DNA of 64,000 bases from Bacteroidales bacterium (lineage in GTDB: Bacteria > Bacteroidota > Bacteroidia > Bacteroidales > F082): contig JAFTXI010000041.1 of the NCBI GenBank assembly GCA_017461665.1, positions 1 through 64,000 of the forward strand, in the 5' to 3' direction. The translations under genes and the position numbers were made by a program. Shown here one piece after another: positions 30,516 through 39,342 of the stretch (position 1 is the first letter of the stretch; every line of letters begins with the position of its first letter). The notes under the pieces are model-generated. The model ran no database searches, was not told the DNA's origin, and saw nothing but the letters and a program-made list of their open reading frames with translations.

Positions 30516-32276
30516 TTATTTCAAATCTAATTTTATTTGTAATTCTTCTAATTGTGCGTCGGCAATAGTTGAAGGTGATTCTGTCATTACGTCGCGTCCC
30601 ATGTTGTTCTTCGGGAAAGCGATGAAGTCGCGGATGCTTTCTTGTCCGCCGAACAACGAACACAATCTGTCGAAGCCGAACGCTAATCCTGCGTGTGGTG
30701 GTGCTCCGTATTCGAAGGCGTTCATCAAGAAACCGAATTGTGCTTGTGCGCTCTCGTCGGTGAATCCTAAGGTGCGGAACATCTTGTTTTGTAAGTCTCT
30801 GTTGAAGATACGAACTGAACCGCCGCCAATTTCTACGCCGTTGAGAACGATGTCGTATGCGTTAGCTCTAATCTCTGCCCATCTGCTTGGATCTTCGTCT
30901 AACAGATATTCGTCTTCAGGTTTAGGTGCTGTGAATGGGTGATGTTTTGCGTAATATCTTTGTGTCTCGTCGTCCCATTCCAAAAGAGGGAAGTCGATGA
31001 CCCATAATGGCTTGTAATCGTCAGGATTACGAAGTCCAAGTTGATTACCCATTTCAAGACGTAAGCTGTTCATCTGAACTCTTGCTTCCATTGTCTTGCC
31101 GCATAAGATGAGTAACATATCGCCTGCTGTAGCCTCGCATCTGTCTAACCAGGTCTTTAAGATTTCTGGTGTGTAGAATTTATCGACCGATGATTTGATG
31201 CTGCCGTCTTCGTTATATTTAACGTAAACCAAACCTTTTGCTCCTACTTGTGGTCTCTTGACGAAGTCGGTCAAAGCATCGATTTGTTTGCGAGTGTATG
31301 AAGCACAATCTTTTGCGTTGATTGCTACGACTAATTCTGAGTCGTCGAATACAGGGAAGCCGTGACCTTTAGCCAAGTCGGTCAATTCGACGAATTTCAT
31401 GTCGAAACGGATGTCAGGTTTGTCGCTGCCGTAATATTTCATCGCGTCGTGCCATGTCATACGTGGGAATTTATCAAACTCTAATCCTTTGACTTTCTTG
31501 AAGAGATGTTTTGTCAAGCCTTCGAAAGTATTCAATACGTCTTCTTGTTCAACGAACGACATCTCGCAGTCTATCTGTGTGAATTCCGGCTGACGGTCAG
31601 CACGAAGATCTTCGTCGCGGAAACAACGAACTATCTGAAAATATTTGTCGAAACCTGCCACCATCAAAAGTTGCTTGAATTGTTGTGGCGACTGTGGAAG
31701 AGCGTAAAACTCGCCTGGATTCATACGTGATGGAACGACGAAGTCGCGTGCTCCTTCAGGTGTCGATTTAATCAAACATGGCGTCTCAATCTCGATAAAT
31801 CCTTGTTCCGAGAGATAACTTCTTGTCTCGATAGCTACATTATGACGTAAGATAAGATTGTTCTTCAAAGGATTACGACGTAAGTCTAAATAACGGAACT
31901 TCATACGAAGATCGTCGCCGCCATCCGACTTGTCCTCGATAGTGAAAGGAGGAGTCTTACTTGCATTTAAGATATTTAATTCTGTGAGTTGAATTTCGAT
32001 TTCTCCAGTAGGAATATTTGGATTCTTTGATTCTCTTTCGATTACAATTCCTTTAGCTTGGATGACGAACTCGCGCCCCAAGGTGCGAGCCTTTTCCATC
32101 ACTTCTGCCGAGCTGACGCCTTCTTGTAAAAACAACTGTGTCAATCCGTATCTGTCGCGAATGTCAATCCATAAGAGAGTGCCTTTGTCACGAACGCGTT
32201 GCACCCAACCGCTTAAAACGACTTCTTTTCCTGCATCAGCAAGACGAAGTTCACCGCAAGTATGTGTTCTATACAT
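30516..32276 (-). CDS. aspS: Aspartyl-tRNA synthetase
   Basis: This 586-aa class IIb synthetase charges tRNA(Asp). The N-terminal OB-fold anticodon domain includes [12 protein letters not shown]. Class II motif 2 is [18 protein letters not shown] and motif 3 is GLAFGFDRL. The bacterial-type GAD insertion lies between (about residues 280-420). The length is usual for bacterial AspRS. Discrimination between AspRS and the AsxRS type cannot be settled from this sequence alone. Confidence 0.97.
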   Translation of the reverse strand: MYRTHTCGELRLADAGKEVVLSGWVQRVRDKGTLLWIDIRDRYGLTQLFLQEGVSSAEVMEKARTLGREFVIQAKGIVIERESKNPNIPTGEIEIQLTELNILNASKTPPFTIEDKSDGGDDLRMKFRYLDLRRNPLKNNLILRHNVAIETRSYLSEQGFIEIETPCLIKSTPEGARDFVVPSRMNPGEFYALPQSPQQFKQLLMVAGFDKYFQIVRCFRDEDLRADRQPEFTQIDCEMSFVEQEDVLNTFEGLTKHLFKKVKGLEFDKFPRMTWHDAMKYYGSDKPDIRFDMKFVELTDLAKGHGFPVFDDSELVVAINAKDCASYTRKQIDALTDFVKRPQVGAKGLVYVKYNEDGSIKSSVDKFYTPEILKTWLDRCEATAGDMLLILCGKTMEARVQMNSLRLEMGNQLGLRNPDDYKPLWVIDFPLLEWDDETQRYYAKHHPFTAPKPEDEYLLDEDPSRWAEIRANAYDIVLNGVEIGGGSVRIFNRDLQNKMFRTLGFTDESAQAQFGFLMNAFEYGAPPHAGLAFGFDRLCSLFGGQESIRDFIAFPKNNMGRDVMTESPSTIADAQLEELQIKLDLK

Positions 32277-32313
32277 ATTTATATCTTTTTTATTATTTCA
32301 AATAATTAACCTA

Positions 32314-32321
32314 CAAAAATA
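32314..32321 (-). promoter_or_regulatory. Candidate -7 element for aspS
   Basis: On the minus strand the sequence reads TATTTTTG, 37 bp before the aspS ATG. No clear -33 TTTG is seen. Confidence 0.35.
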
Positions 32322-32328
32322 ATGATTT

Positions 32329-34335
32329 TTATTTTTCTTTTATCACTTTCATGCAACAATTTCTGCAGTCAAAATCTAATCTGAATCGACCTTTTTCATT
32401 AAAGAGATAAAGCGACTCGGCAGGTTTTCCTATCTCTTTGCAACAGATATTATTAGCATAACGAATACAATGTTTCGTCGTCATCACAACAAGTTCGTCA
32501 TCAGATTTAATTTTCTCCAAACCATCTTCAATTTCATTAACTCCATGAAGTTCATAAAACTCCCTGGCTTTCTTATTGATGACATTACCAAGATACGAAA
32601 GATGTTCTTTAGGGAAAATTGCATTTTGTTGTGAAGACGTACGTCCGTACGTCTCTACATGAGTGACGTCTCTACGTTCTCTTTCATCACGGTGTTTATC
32701 AATGAAATATGATTTTAATTTTTGAACCAAATCTTTTTTCATCTCACCAAGAACTGAGGCGCGGATAAAATAAGACGTTGGATAATTGTCGGTCACTGAG
32801 CTTGTCGAAGTGACGAAATTCTGCTGTCTGCCTTCGACAGGCTCAGGCACCGTTGTCTGTTGTCCGTTGTCAAAAAATATTTCAATATTCTCTACAGAAA
32901 ATTCCGTGTCGCCCCATTGTGACAGTTTACTTTTTATATTATCTAACGCCCTTTCTACATTATTAGCGACTTCTTTTTCTATTGAAATATTTGTCGTAAT
33001 ATATTCTGAATCTGCATTATGTAATTTAGCCGATAATGCAAATCCATCTTCTGTGTCGGAGAATCTCAAGTCGATTTTAATCTTTCGGTTCCCTTGTGAT
33101 TTCTCCACTTCTTTCTGCCAGACGATATCGTGATTTCTGAAAATCTTGCTTCCTTCTATCTTGAATCGTGTCATCATAGAAACGTCGGTGTTACTGCTAA
33201 TAGTCTGTAATCTAACCACTTGTTGTCTCATTGACTTATCGACTTGTTGACTTAAATCTACACCATTAACATTAAATCCAAGAAGATTGTTTTCTCTGTC
33301 TAAGAAACAAAGTCCGTCGCCGTTATGAAGTTCTTTGTTTGTTCTGATAGTCACTGACTTATTCTTAACTTTTTCTATCGTCCCTAGATATTCTCCCATC
33401 GACTTTGGTGAATATGGAGCGTCGATATATTTCTGTCTGCCGTGGATGAAATAGTCGGTGAAACCACGAGAGAACGATTTTTCCGGTGCTGGATAGAAAG
33501 TAGGATTACTCTCGCCCCGAGAGCTTCTGCAAATGTCGTCACGTCGTTCGATGATTTCGTCTATTGTTTTTCTATAAAAAGCAGTGACGTTTTTTACGTA
33601 ACCGATGTCCTTTAAGCGACCTTCAATCTTGAAAGAAGTGATTCCTGCGTCGATGAGTTCTTCTATGTTTTTTGAATTATTCAGATCTCTTAAAGAAAGA
33701 AGATGACGATTGCTAATCAGGCGTTTGCCTTCTTGATTTTCGAGATTCCAGCTGAGTCGGCAAGGCTGAGCGCAGGCACCTCTGTTAGCAGAACGTCCAC
33801 CAATGACATGACTTAAATAACATTGTCCGCTATATGAAACGCAGAGCGCGCCGTGAACAAAATATTCCAAAGGAACGGAAGTCTTTGAACGAATGTCTTT
33901 TATCTCATCGATACTCAATTCTCTTGCAAGAACGACTTGCGAGAAACCAACATCTTCCAAGAATTTAACTTTCTCTGCATCAATATTATGACATTGCGTG
34001 GAAGCGTGCAGCGCGATAGGAGGCATATCCATATTGAGCAATGCCATATCTTGAACGATGAGCGCATCGACGCCGGCATTCCAACAATCGTAGGCGAGCT
34101 TGCGAGCCTGTTCCAACTCACTGTCGAACAACAAAGTATTTAAGGTGACATAAACCTTGGCATCGAAGAGAGCAGCATGTTTGCACAAAGCCTCGATGTC
34201 TTCTATACTGTTGCCGACTTTCTCACGCGCCCCGAAGCTCGGACCGCCAATATACACAGCGTCAGCCCCATGATTGATAGCAGCGATTCCTATTTCCAAA
34301 TTCTTCGCCGGCGATAAAAGTTCTATTTTTTTCAT
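32329..34335 (-). CDS. U32 peptidase-family protein, RlhA-like, with repeat-derived insertions
   Basis: The 668-aa protein begins IELLSPAKNLEIGIAAINHGADAVYIGG and has the U32 signature FVHGALCVSYSGQCYLSH followed by GGRSANRGACAQPCR. Length and C-terminal domain fit the RlhA (YdcP) group that hydroxylates a 23S rRNA cytidine. Cysteines for an Fe-S cluster are present (GACAQPC, CCMKV near the end). Three repeat-derived segments interrupt the C-terminal part: about residues 490-516 (a VPEPVEGRQQ-type REP element) and about 548-569 (RERRDVTHVETYGRTS). These probably form surface loops. It lies 3 bp after the decayed AlbA gene. Confidence 0.85.
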   Translation of the reverse strand: MKKIELLSPAKNLEIGIAAINHGADAVYIGGPSFGAREKVGNSIEDIEALCKHAALFDAKVYVTLNTLLFDSELEQARKLAYDCWNAGVDALIVQDMALLNMDMPPIALHASTQCHNIDAEKVKFLEDVGFSQVVLARELSIDEIKDIRSKTSVPLEYFVHGALCVSYSGQCYLSHVIGGRSANRGACAQPCRLSWNLENQEGKRLISNRHLLSLRDLNNSKNIEELIDAGITSFKIEGRLKDIGYVKNVTAFYRKTIDEIIERRDDICRSSRGESNPTFYPAPEKSFSRGFTDYFIHGRQKYIDAPYSPKSMGEYLGTIEKVKNKSVTIRTNKELHNGDGLCFLDRENNLLGFNVNGVDLSQQVDKSMRQQVVRLQTISSNTDVSMMTRFKIEGSKIFRNHDIVWQKEVEKSQGNRKIKIDLRFSDTEDGFALSAKLHNADSEYITTNISIEKEVANNVERALDNIKSKLSQWGDTEFSVENIEIFFDNGQQTTVPEPVEGRQQNFVTSTSSVTDNYPTSYFIRASVLGEMKKDLVQKLKSYFIDKHRDERERRDVTHVETYGRTSSQQNAIFPKEHLSYLGNVINKKAREFYELHGVNEIEDGLEKIKSDDELVVMTTKHCIRYANNICCKEIGKPAESLYLFNEKGRFRLDFDCRNCCMKVIKEK
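32635..32679 (-). repeat. GTACGGACGTAC palindrome in the U32 gene
   Basis: The 28-bp block at 32635-32662 is identical to 35515-35542 in the radical SAM gene and is read as H-V-E-T-Y-G-R-T-S in both. A second GTAGAGACGTCAC half-copy follows directly. The core is self-complementary. Confidence 0.85.
32790..32872 (-). repeat. REP-like palindrome plus GTTGTCTGTTGTC repeat in the U32 gene
   Basis: The arms CGGTCACTGAGCTTGTCGAA (32790-32809) and TTCGACAGGCTCAGGCACCG (32833-32852) match as an inverted repeat in 17 of 20 positions. A GTTGTCTGTTGTCCGTTGTC repeat is attached directly. The entire block is in frame. Confidence 0.8.
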
Positions 34336-34338
34336 ATA

Positions 34339-35070
34339 TTACGAAGTTATCAATTCTTTTGCTTTTTCAGTTAACCTGTATGCTTGTTTTGAACTATTAG
34401 GTTTGTCCTTGATGGTTGGTTCTATTAAATTAGCTTCAATAAGTGGATTTAAAATATTTTGTCTAAAACGATTTTTATTTTTTTCTCCAATCTTAAGCAT
34501 AAGTGATGATATAGAAAGTTCTTTAGCAATAAGAAATACTAACACTAATCTTGCAATATTCTCATTAGTGTCGTTTAACTTAGGACAGACTGGGGACAGA
34601 CTTAGGACAGACTGGGGACAGACTGGGGACAGACTGGGGACAGACTGGTTTGAATCTGTTTCTTTAATATAAAATATCATTGTTACTCTGTCGGGTTGTA
34701 CTTTTTCTTCAATAGTAGGATGAATCCATTTGTTGTCGTCGCATCCTTTTATGATAAAATCAGCTCCGCTTCCAGCTTTTTCTCCTATACCGAGTTGTGT
34801 GAAGAATTTTTGCAAGATAGGATTTCTGCTTAAGAAAACAGGACGAATGTCATAACTTGATCTTGGAATGCGAAATATTAAAATCCTATTGTTGTCAATA
34901 GAAGTATCAATGACGTCTCTTTCAGTTAACATTGTTGCACTTACTTTTTCTTTGTTGTGTGCGCAGTCCCAAAAACTTTCAGGAAATCCCCCTTTAGCAG
35001 ATTTGAATTCTAATTCACAGTTTTCGGAAACATTAATCAAATTTTTAATATGTTTTACTATGGTTTTCAT
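34339..35070 (-). pseudogene. Decayed AlbA_2/Schlafen-type ATP-binding regulator with internal deletions
   Basis: The frame is open for 243 aa, but it looks like three fragments of a roughly 450-550-aa family joined in frame. Residues 1-35 match the start of the AlbA_2 domain (ENCELEFKSAKGGFPESFWD). Residues about 36-80 match its end (KVSATMLTERDV, ILIFRIPRSSYDIRPV). Residues 82-135 match the end of the ATPase region (LGIGEKAGSGADFI and PDRVTMIFYI). The region in between, including the GHKL-type ATP site, is missing. A 66-bp tandem repeat follows, then a winged-helix-like C terminus (ILNPLIEANLIEPTI). It may still be translated. Family members are DNA-binding regulators. Confidence 0.65.
34583..34648 (-). 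repeat. Tandem repeat, six 11-bp units
   Basis: There are exactly six copies of GGACAGACTGG (one ends in TTA). The unit is not a multiple of three, so gain or loss of one unit shifts the frame of the gene. In the present frame it encodes S-L-S-P-V-C-P-Q-S-V repeats. Confidence 0.95.
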
Positions 35071-35286
35071 AATTTTTATTTTGGCCTGAATTTATTAAGA
35101 TAATTTAGTTTGAATTATTCCAATATTATATTGAATACCATCAAAGTTAATTCTTCCGCAAAGATAATTATTTTATCGTTTAATTCTTTGTCAAATACAA
35201 AAAACATCTGCCATATATATAATGTATGTATTTATGATTCGTAAATATCATCCATCATGGATTTTCTAACTGTTAATTGTAAATTG

Positions 35287-37047
35287 TCAATTGTTAATTA
35301 CAAAAACGCTTCCCACATCAATCAGATCTCCGTCGTATAATTCGATGAGATTGAAGTTATTATCTTTAAGGAATTTATCTAATTCTTCTTTGTCTTTTAA
35401 ATTCTTCGTGCTGCCACAAACGATGAGATTATTCTTCCAAACCCCACAACATCCAGGGAAAAATCCATTCTTCTGTCCTTCTAATTTAATTTGTTTTGGA
35501 TCGATGTACAACACAGACGTACGTCCGTACGTCTCTACATGAAATTCGTGTGGACAATGACTATTGTCTGTTGTCTGTTGTCTGTTGACCTCGTTGAAAA
35601 TTCCTTTATCTGACGTAATAAACACGTTCTCATTCAATGCCAATAAATTACATCTCGTATATCCTTGATTCACATGAATGTGATTTTCATACAAAGATAA
35701 AATTGTCGAATCGGTGTGTTTCAAATTATGAATCAAAAGATTTCCAATACCGACAGCGTTATAAGGAACCGTTTTCGGGTATTTCTTCCCGACTTCTTTT
35801 TTTCCTTCAATAAGATTTACCTTCCTCTTTCTCAGTTCTTTAATAATTTTCTTCGGAGCATTTGGAGCGTAAATCAAAGAGTTGTCTCTTTGGAAGAAGA
35901 AAATGTCCGGATGTGAAGATATTGAATTGTAAGTTATTTCCGTAGGATTAAGAAATAAAACATTTCCCAATTTTTTTAGATTTTTCTTCGCTTCTTCCGG
36001 CATTCTTGAATCAGCGATGATTGTTGGGAGTTCTTCTTTTGAAGTTATTGTAAAATCAAATTGTCCGTCGTCAATAGTTTTGAAATCAACGCTGCGGAAC
36101 TTTTCCAACAACATTTTCTTATTCTCGCCTTTCCAACCAATTGCGTGATTTATCTGCGATTTCGGTACTTTTATAATGATGTCTTTGCTTTTCAGTTTTT
36201 CAGATTCTGAATTTCTCAAATTCTCAAATTTCTCTTTCCAGATATGAGAGAAAACCATCTCGGCAAAATTCTTATGATAGGGACCAGTGACGTATGCCTC
36301 GCCATCAAGCTCATTGGAAGCATGAAGCCCAATTCGCAGAACTTTAACTTGATTATCAATAAAATAAGAATATAAATCTGCTGATTCAGAAATTGCGTCT
36401 TTTAAGGAGAGAGAATTATATTCTTCAGACATATACATCTTTTCCAATTCTGTGTCTTTCACAACGATACAAGGATAAATACGCGTCTCTTTTGCTCCAA
36501 GATTCACTATATCTCTCGCAGTTTGAGAATCGATTTCCTTGTTAGATGATGGCAGACCTATCATCATCTGCAACCCTAACGTAATATCTTCTGAAAGAAT
36601 TATTTGCGAAGCCTCGACAATATCTTTATAGGAATGACCGCGTTTGCATTTATTTAAGACCAAATCATTCGTGCTTTGCGCACCGAGTTCGATATTTCTC
36701 ATTCCATATTGTCGAAGTTCTTTAACTCTATGATAACTAATATAATCGGGACGCGTGCTACAGCGAATACCGTGAATCAGATTCTTATCAAGATAGGGTT
36801 GTACAACTTCAAGATAATCGTTCTGCATTTCAAGAGGAAGACCTGTAAAATTACCTCCAAAAAACGCCACCTCAACAAAACGGTACTCATCCTTAAACGA
36901 CGAAAGATGATTGTCAATGATAATCTTAACTTCCTCTGGCTTAATAATATCGCTTAATCCCGTAATGCTAAACTGATTGCAATAAACGCATCGATAAGGA
37001 CAAGCGAGTTCGGGCATGAAAACCGGTATGTTGTAGTGTTTTATCAT
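35287..37047 (-). CDS. Radical SAM protein fused to a DUF6873-like domain
   Basis: The 586-aa protein has an N-terminal radical SAM domain with CPYRCVYC (C16, C20, C23), AFFGGNFTGLP and RCSTRPDYIS. It belongs to the Elp3/YhcC-like group. From about residue 335 a second domain begins (LPTIIADSRMPEEAKKNLKK) with PYNAVGIGNLLIHN, HVNQGYTRCNLLAL and FFPGCCGVW, ending LIDVGSVFVI. The pattern looks like the arginine-deiminase-fold DUF6873 family. Repeats are inserted in frame: about residues 272-288 (RNSESEKLKS) and 486-511 (VNRQQTTDNSH...HVETYGRTS). The substrate is unknown. Confidence 0.8.
   Translation of the reverse strand: MIKHYNIPVFMPELACPYRCVYCNQFSITGLSDIIKPEEVKIIIDNHLSSFKDEYRFVEVAFFGGNFTGLPLEMQNDYLEVVQPYLDKNLIHGIRCSTRPDYISYHRVKELRQYGMRNIELGAQSTNDLVLNKCKRGHSYKDIVEASQIILSEDITLGLQMMIGLPSSNKEIDSQTARDIVNLGAKETRIYPCIVVKDTELEKMYMSEEYNSLSLKDAISESADLYSYFIDNQVKVLRIGLHASNELDGEAYVTGPYHKNFAEMVFSHIWKEKFENLRNSESEKLKSKDIIIKVPKSQINHAIGWKGENKKMLLEKFRSVDFKTIDDGQFDFTITSKEELPTIIADSRMPEEAKKNLKKLGNVLFLNPTEITYNSISSHPDIFFFQRDNSLIYAPNAPKKIIKELRKRKVNLIEGKKEVGKKYPKTVPYNAVGIGNLLIHNLKHTDSTILSLYENHIHVNQGYTRCNLLALNENVFITSDKGIFNEVNRQQTTDNSHCPHEFHVETYGRTSVLYIDPKQIKLEGQKNGFFPGCCGVWKNNLIVCGSTKNLKDKEELDKFLKDNNFNLIELYDGDLIDVGSVFVINN
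35515..35591 (-). repeat. GTACGGACGTAC palindrome and GTTGTCTGTTGAC repeat in the radical SAM gene
   Basis: The 28 bp at 35515-35542 are identical to 32635-32662. Nearby, 35563-35590 carries three tandem TTGTCTG units plus TTGACC. Both are in frame and add about 26 residues in total. Confidence 0.85.
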
Positions 37048-37183
37048 GTTGCAAAAATCATAAAAAAATCATTTCAAAAATATTTCTTCTTTAAGTTTAT
37101 ACGAAAAATTCTTAACATTCGTTTATGTCGTAAATTGTTAACAAAATTCCTCAAGAATGTTATAATTTCTTACCCAAAATTAT

Positions 37184-37191
37184 TATATTTG
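37184..37191 (+). promoter_or_regulatory. Candidate -7 element for the 37-42 kb cassette
   Basis: TATATTTG matches TAnnTTTG and lies 27 bp before the ATG at 37219. No exact TTTG is found at the -33 distance. Confidence 0.45.
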
Positions 37192-37218
37192 CGAAACTAA
37201 ATTTAAAACAAGATAACT

Positions 37219-37851
37219 ATGAAATTACAAATCAAGAACTTATTCATCATTACGATGTTACTTTTCGTAACTATTGGGGGAACAACGAGTTGCGGCAGTA
37301 AGAAAAAAATGGCAAAAAAAGAATACGAAGCAAAAGTAGAACAAGCCAAGAAAGATTTGAATGCAATTATCAATGAGGAGACATTGTGGACATTGGAAGA
37401 ACAGAAGGCACGTGTCGAAGAGATAGAAAAAATGGACCTCCAAAATCCTGAAATTGATGAACTTATTATTAAAGCCAAAGAGATATTGAATAGAGAAATT
37501 GCTGAAGCAGAGCGTCTTGCAGAAGAAGAGAGACTGCGACAGTTGGAAGAACAGAATCAGATGAAACCAAAAACATCCTTAGAAGATTATTTTGCTATCA
37601 TAGCAGCTGCTCCAGATGCAGAAACAGCAAATGAAAAGATTGCTGAAGCATTGAAATTATTCGCATCACCTGATGTCCCTGTTTTGATAATAATCTATCA
37701 TGTTGGCGATATTATTGATTATGACGCACCCACAACAGCTGAGAGATATTTAAACTATATCAAAGATCAGAAGAAAGTTAACGTAGGTATTAAAAACATA
37801 AAATACGACAACGACAATAAGATCACAGAGTTAGAATTAATTAAGAAGTAA
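37219..37851 (+). CDS. Lipoprotein with charged coiled coil, unknown function
   Basis: I do not recognise this 210-aa protein. The signal peptide ends at a lipobox (GGTTSC, C25) followed by GSKKKMAKKE, so it is a predicted lipoprotein. Residues about 30-118 are rich in E, K, A and Q with heptad-like spacing (EAERLAEEERLRQLEEQNQ), suggesting a coiled coil. Residues 120-210 form a small globular domain (SLEDYFAIIAAAPDAETANEKI, then IIYHVGDIIDYDAPTTAERYL). It is the first of four closely spaced genes, with 12 bp to the next. Confidence 0.75.
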   Translation: MKLQIKNLFIITMLLFVTIGGTTSCGSKKKMAKKEYEAKVEQAKKDLNAIINEETLWTLEEQKARVEEIEKMDLQNPEIDELIIKAKEILNREIAEAERLAEEERLRQLEEQNQMKPKTSLEDYFAIIAAAPDAETANEKIAEALKLFASPDVPVLIIIYHVGDIIDYDAPTTAERYLNYIKDQKKVNVGIKNIKYDNDNKITELELIKK

Positions 37852-37863
37852 AATTATAGCATT

Positions 37864-38439
37864 ATGAAAAAGATATTATTGACATTATTATTTGGAATAT
37901 TTTTGTTAGGAAATACACAGAGTTTTGCACAGGAATTAAGTCCAGAACGTAAACAAGCTATTGACAGTCTTGCACTTGAAAAAGTTCGTGACCTCAGTAA
38001 ATATATTAAGATAGTCGGTTCAAAAGAGACACCGTGGAGTGAGGCTAACAGAGTTATTGATCGTGCAGAAGAATTGTTTGCCCCCGAGGCAGAAATCGGC
38101 GTTTCTTCATTGACATCAAACCAAGTGATGTATTATAAGGTTCGTCAATATCTTGAAAGATTGATGCGTCTTAATTATGACCGCGTAGAGATTGATTGGT
38201 ACAAAATAGAATATGTAAGCGACTTACAACGTCAACCTGATGGAACATACGTCGGTGTTATCACTGTGTTCCAGACATTTAAAGGCTTCGATAAAGAAGG
38301 TCGTCTTATCTACCAAGATACAACAAAGAAAGATATTACAGTTTACGTGAAACGTAAAGAGACTCAGATTGGCGGACGTCTCATTGGTTTCTGGGACGTA
38401 TTATTGGGCGATATGAGGGTTAAGGAAACAACACATTGA
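37864..38439 (+). CDS. Secreted protein of unknown function (shares a domain with the LRR protein)
   Basis: The 191-aa protein has a signal peptide (MKKILLTLLFGIFLLGNTQSFAQ). The mature part (about residues 28-180) shows a helix with VRDLSKYI, a segment ENRVIDRAEELF-like (read here as ANRVIDRAEELFAPEAEI), YYKVRQYLERLMRLNYDRVE and the strand-rich GTYVGVITVFQTFKGFDKEGR. The same order of segments appears at the N terminus of the LRR protein two genes on (MVNYLQETL, IQAYLKDIDFFFENVEF, VAMVRTLAGRTIVGD). The function is unknown. Confidence 0.7.
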   Translation: MKKILLTLLFGIFLLGNTQSFAQELSPERKQAIDSLALEKVRDLSKYIKIVGSKETPWSEANRVIDRAEELFAPEAEIGVSSLTSNQVMYYKVRQYLERLMRLNYDRVEIDWYKIEYVSDLQRQPDGTYVGVITVFQTFKGFDKEGRLIYQDTTKKDITVYVKRKETQIGGRLIGFWDVLLGDMRVKETTH

Positions 38440-38478
38440 TTGTTAACAACATAATAATAGTTTGTAATTATTTCGTAG

Positions 38479-39342
38479 ATGAATAATATTTTGCGTCTTC
38501 TGACACTATCTTTGTTATTGTCGTTTTCATTCATAACAAAGTCACAGGTTTATACTAATCTCGGAGATGTTCAATCTGACGAAAGAGCTTTATATACAAT
38601 GACTAAGCAAATGAGTCAGTTTATTAGCAGGTTTAATTATGAAGAGGACCAATATGGTAAAAAAATAAGTCCCGACCATCCTGATTATCGCGACAGAATG
38701 AAGCGTAAAACAGTTTTACCACTTCTCTTCGACATGGAAAATCCAAGAACAAATGGATCTTTGAGAGACTTTTTCATTGCCGATCTCACCGAGAAAGATT
38801 CCAACTATTTTGAATTTCTTGGTGGCAAATGGTATTCCGAAGTGTCGGCAACATTCAAATGGAAAGGTAATAGCGTAGATATCAGTATGATATTCGCAAT
38901 AGAACAAGAAAACCTTGGATCAAAATGGGTCTTGACAAATGTCTATTTCTCAGAATTTAACAAACTCTTCCCAAAAGGCGACATCGCTGAGCAACAGAAA
39001 CATTTCCTCCACCCAATGAGCCACGAACTCGATTTCATGAATATTCACAAGGTGTTCAAGACTCCGGAATGTATTGAATACTATGCATCAGAATCATATT
39101 CTACTGATTATCTGTCAATTTTCTTCTATGAGATAAAACAGGGAAATCTTGTATTTGAAAAAATCAATAGCGAAAAATTTCATGTATTCCAGATAGACAA
39201 TTGGTATTTTGAAGTCTCCTGGTTTAACAGAGAAGGTCTTAACACAGGATGGTTAATTTCCAATTTAGTATTCTTAAAAGATAATGAAAAAGAAGAACTC
39301 CTGAAATTCTATCAACCAAATATCATCAATAAACAACAATGA
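38479..39342 (+). CDS. Secreted protein of unknown function
   Basis: The 287-aa protein has a signal peptide (MNNILRLLTLSLLLSFSFITKSQ). No family was recognised. The mature protein is rich in aromatic residues and contains ALYTMTKQMSQFISRFNYEED, DLTEKDSNYFEFLGGKWYSEV and a repeated W-strand pattern (WKGNSVDISMIFAIEQ, NWYFEVSWFNREGLNTGW), suggesting a mixed alpha/beta fold. Its stop overlaps the start of the LRR gene by 4 bp, so the two are probably translated together. Confidence 0.7.
   Translation: MNNILRLLTLSLLLSFSFITKSQVYTNLGDVQSDERALYTMTKQMSQFISRFNYEEDQYGKKISPDHPDYRDRMKRKTVLPLLFDMENPRTNGSLRDFFIADLTEKDSNYFEFLGGKWYSEVSATFKWKGNSVDISMIFAIEQENLGSKWVLTNVYFSEFNKLFPKGDIAEQQKHFLHPMSHELDFMNIHKVFKTPECIEYYASESYSTDYLSIFFYEIKQGNLVFEKINSEKFHVFQIDNWYFEVSWFNREGLNTGWLISNLVFLKDNEKEELLKFYQPNIINKQQ

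Noticed and set aside
34583-34648. CRISPR array
   Set aside because: The units are directly adjacent, with no spacers, and no cas genes are near.
34274-34672. 132-aa frame with a DRLGTDWGQTGDRL repeat
   Set aside because: It is only the complementary reading of the 11-bp tandem repeat and the end of the decayed AlbA gene.
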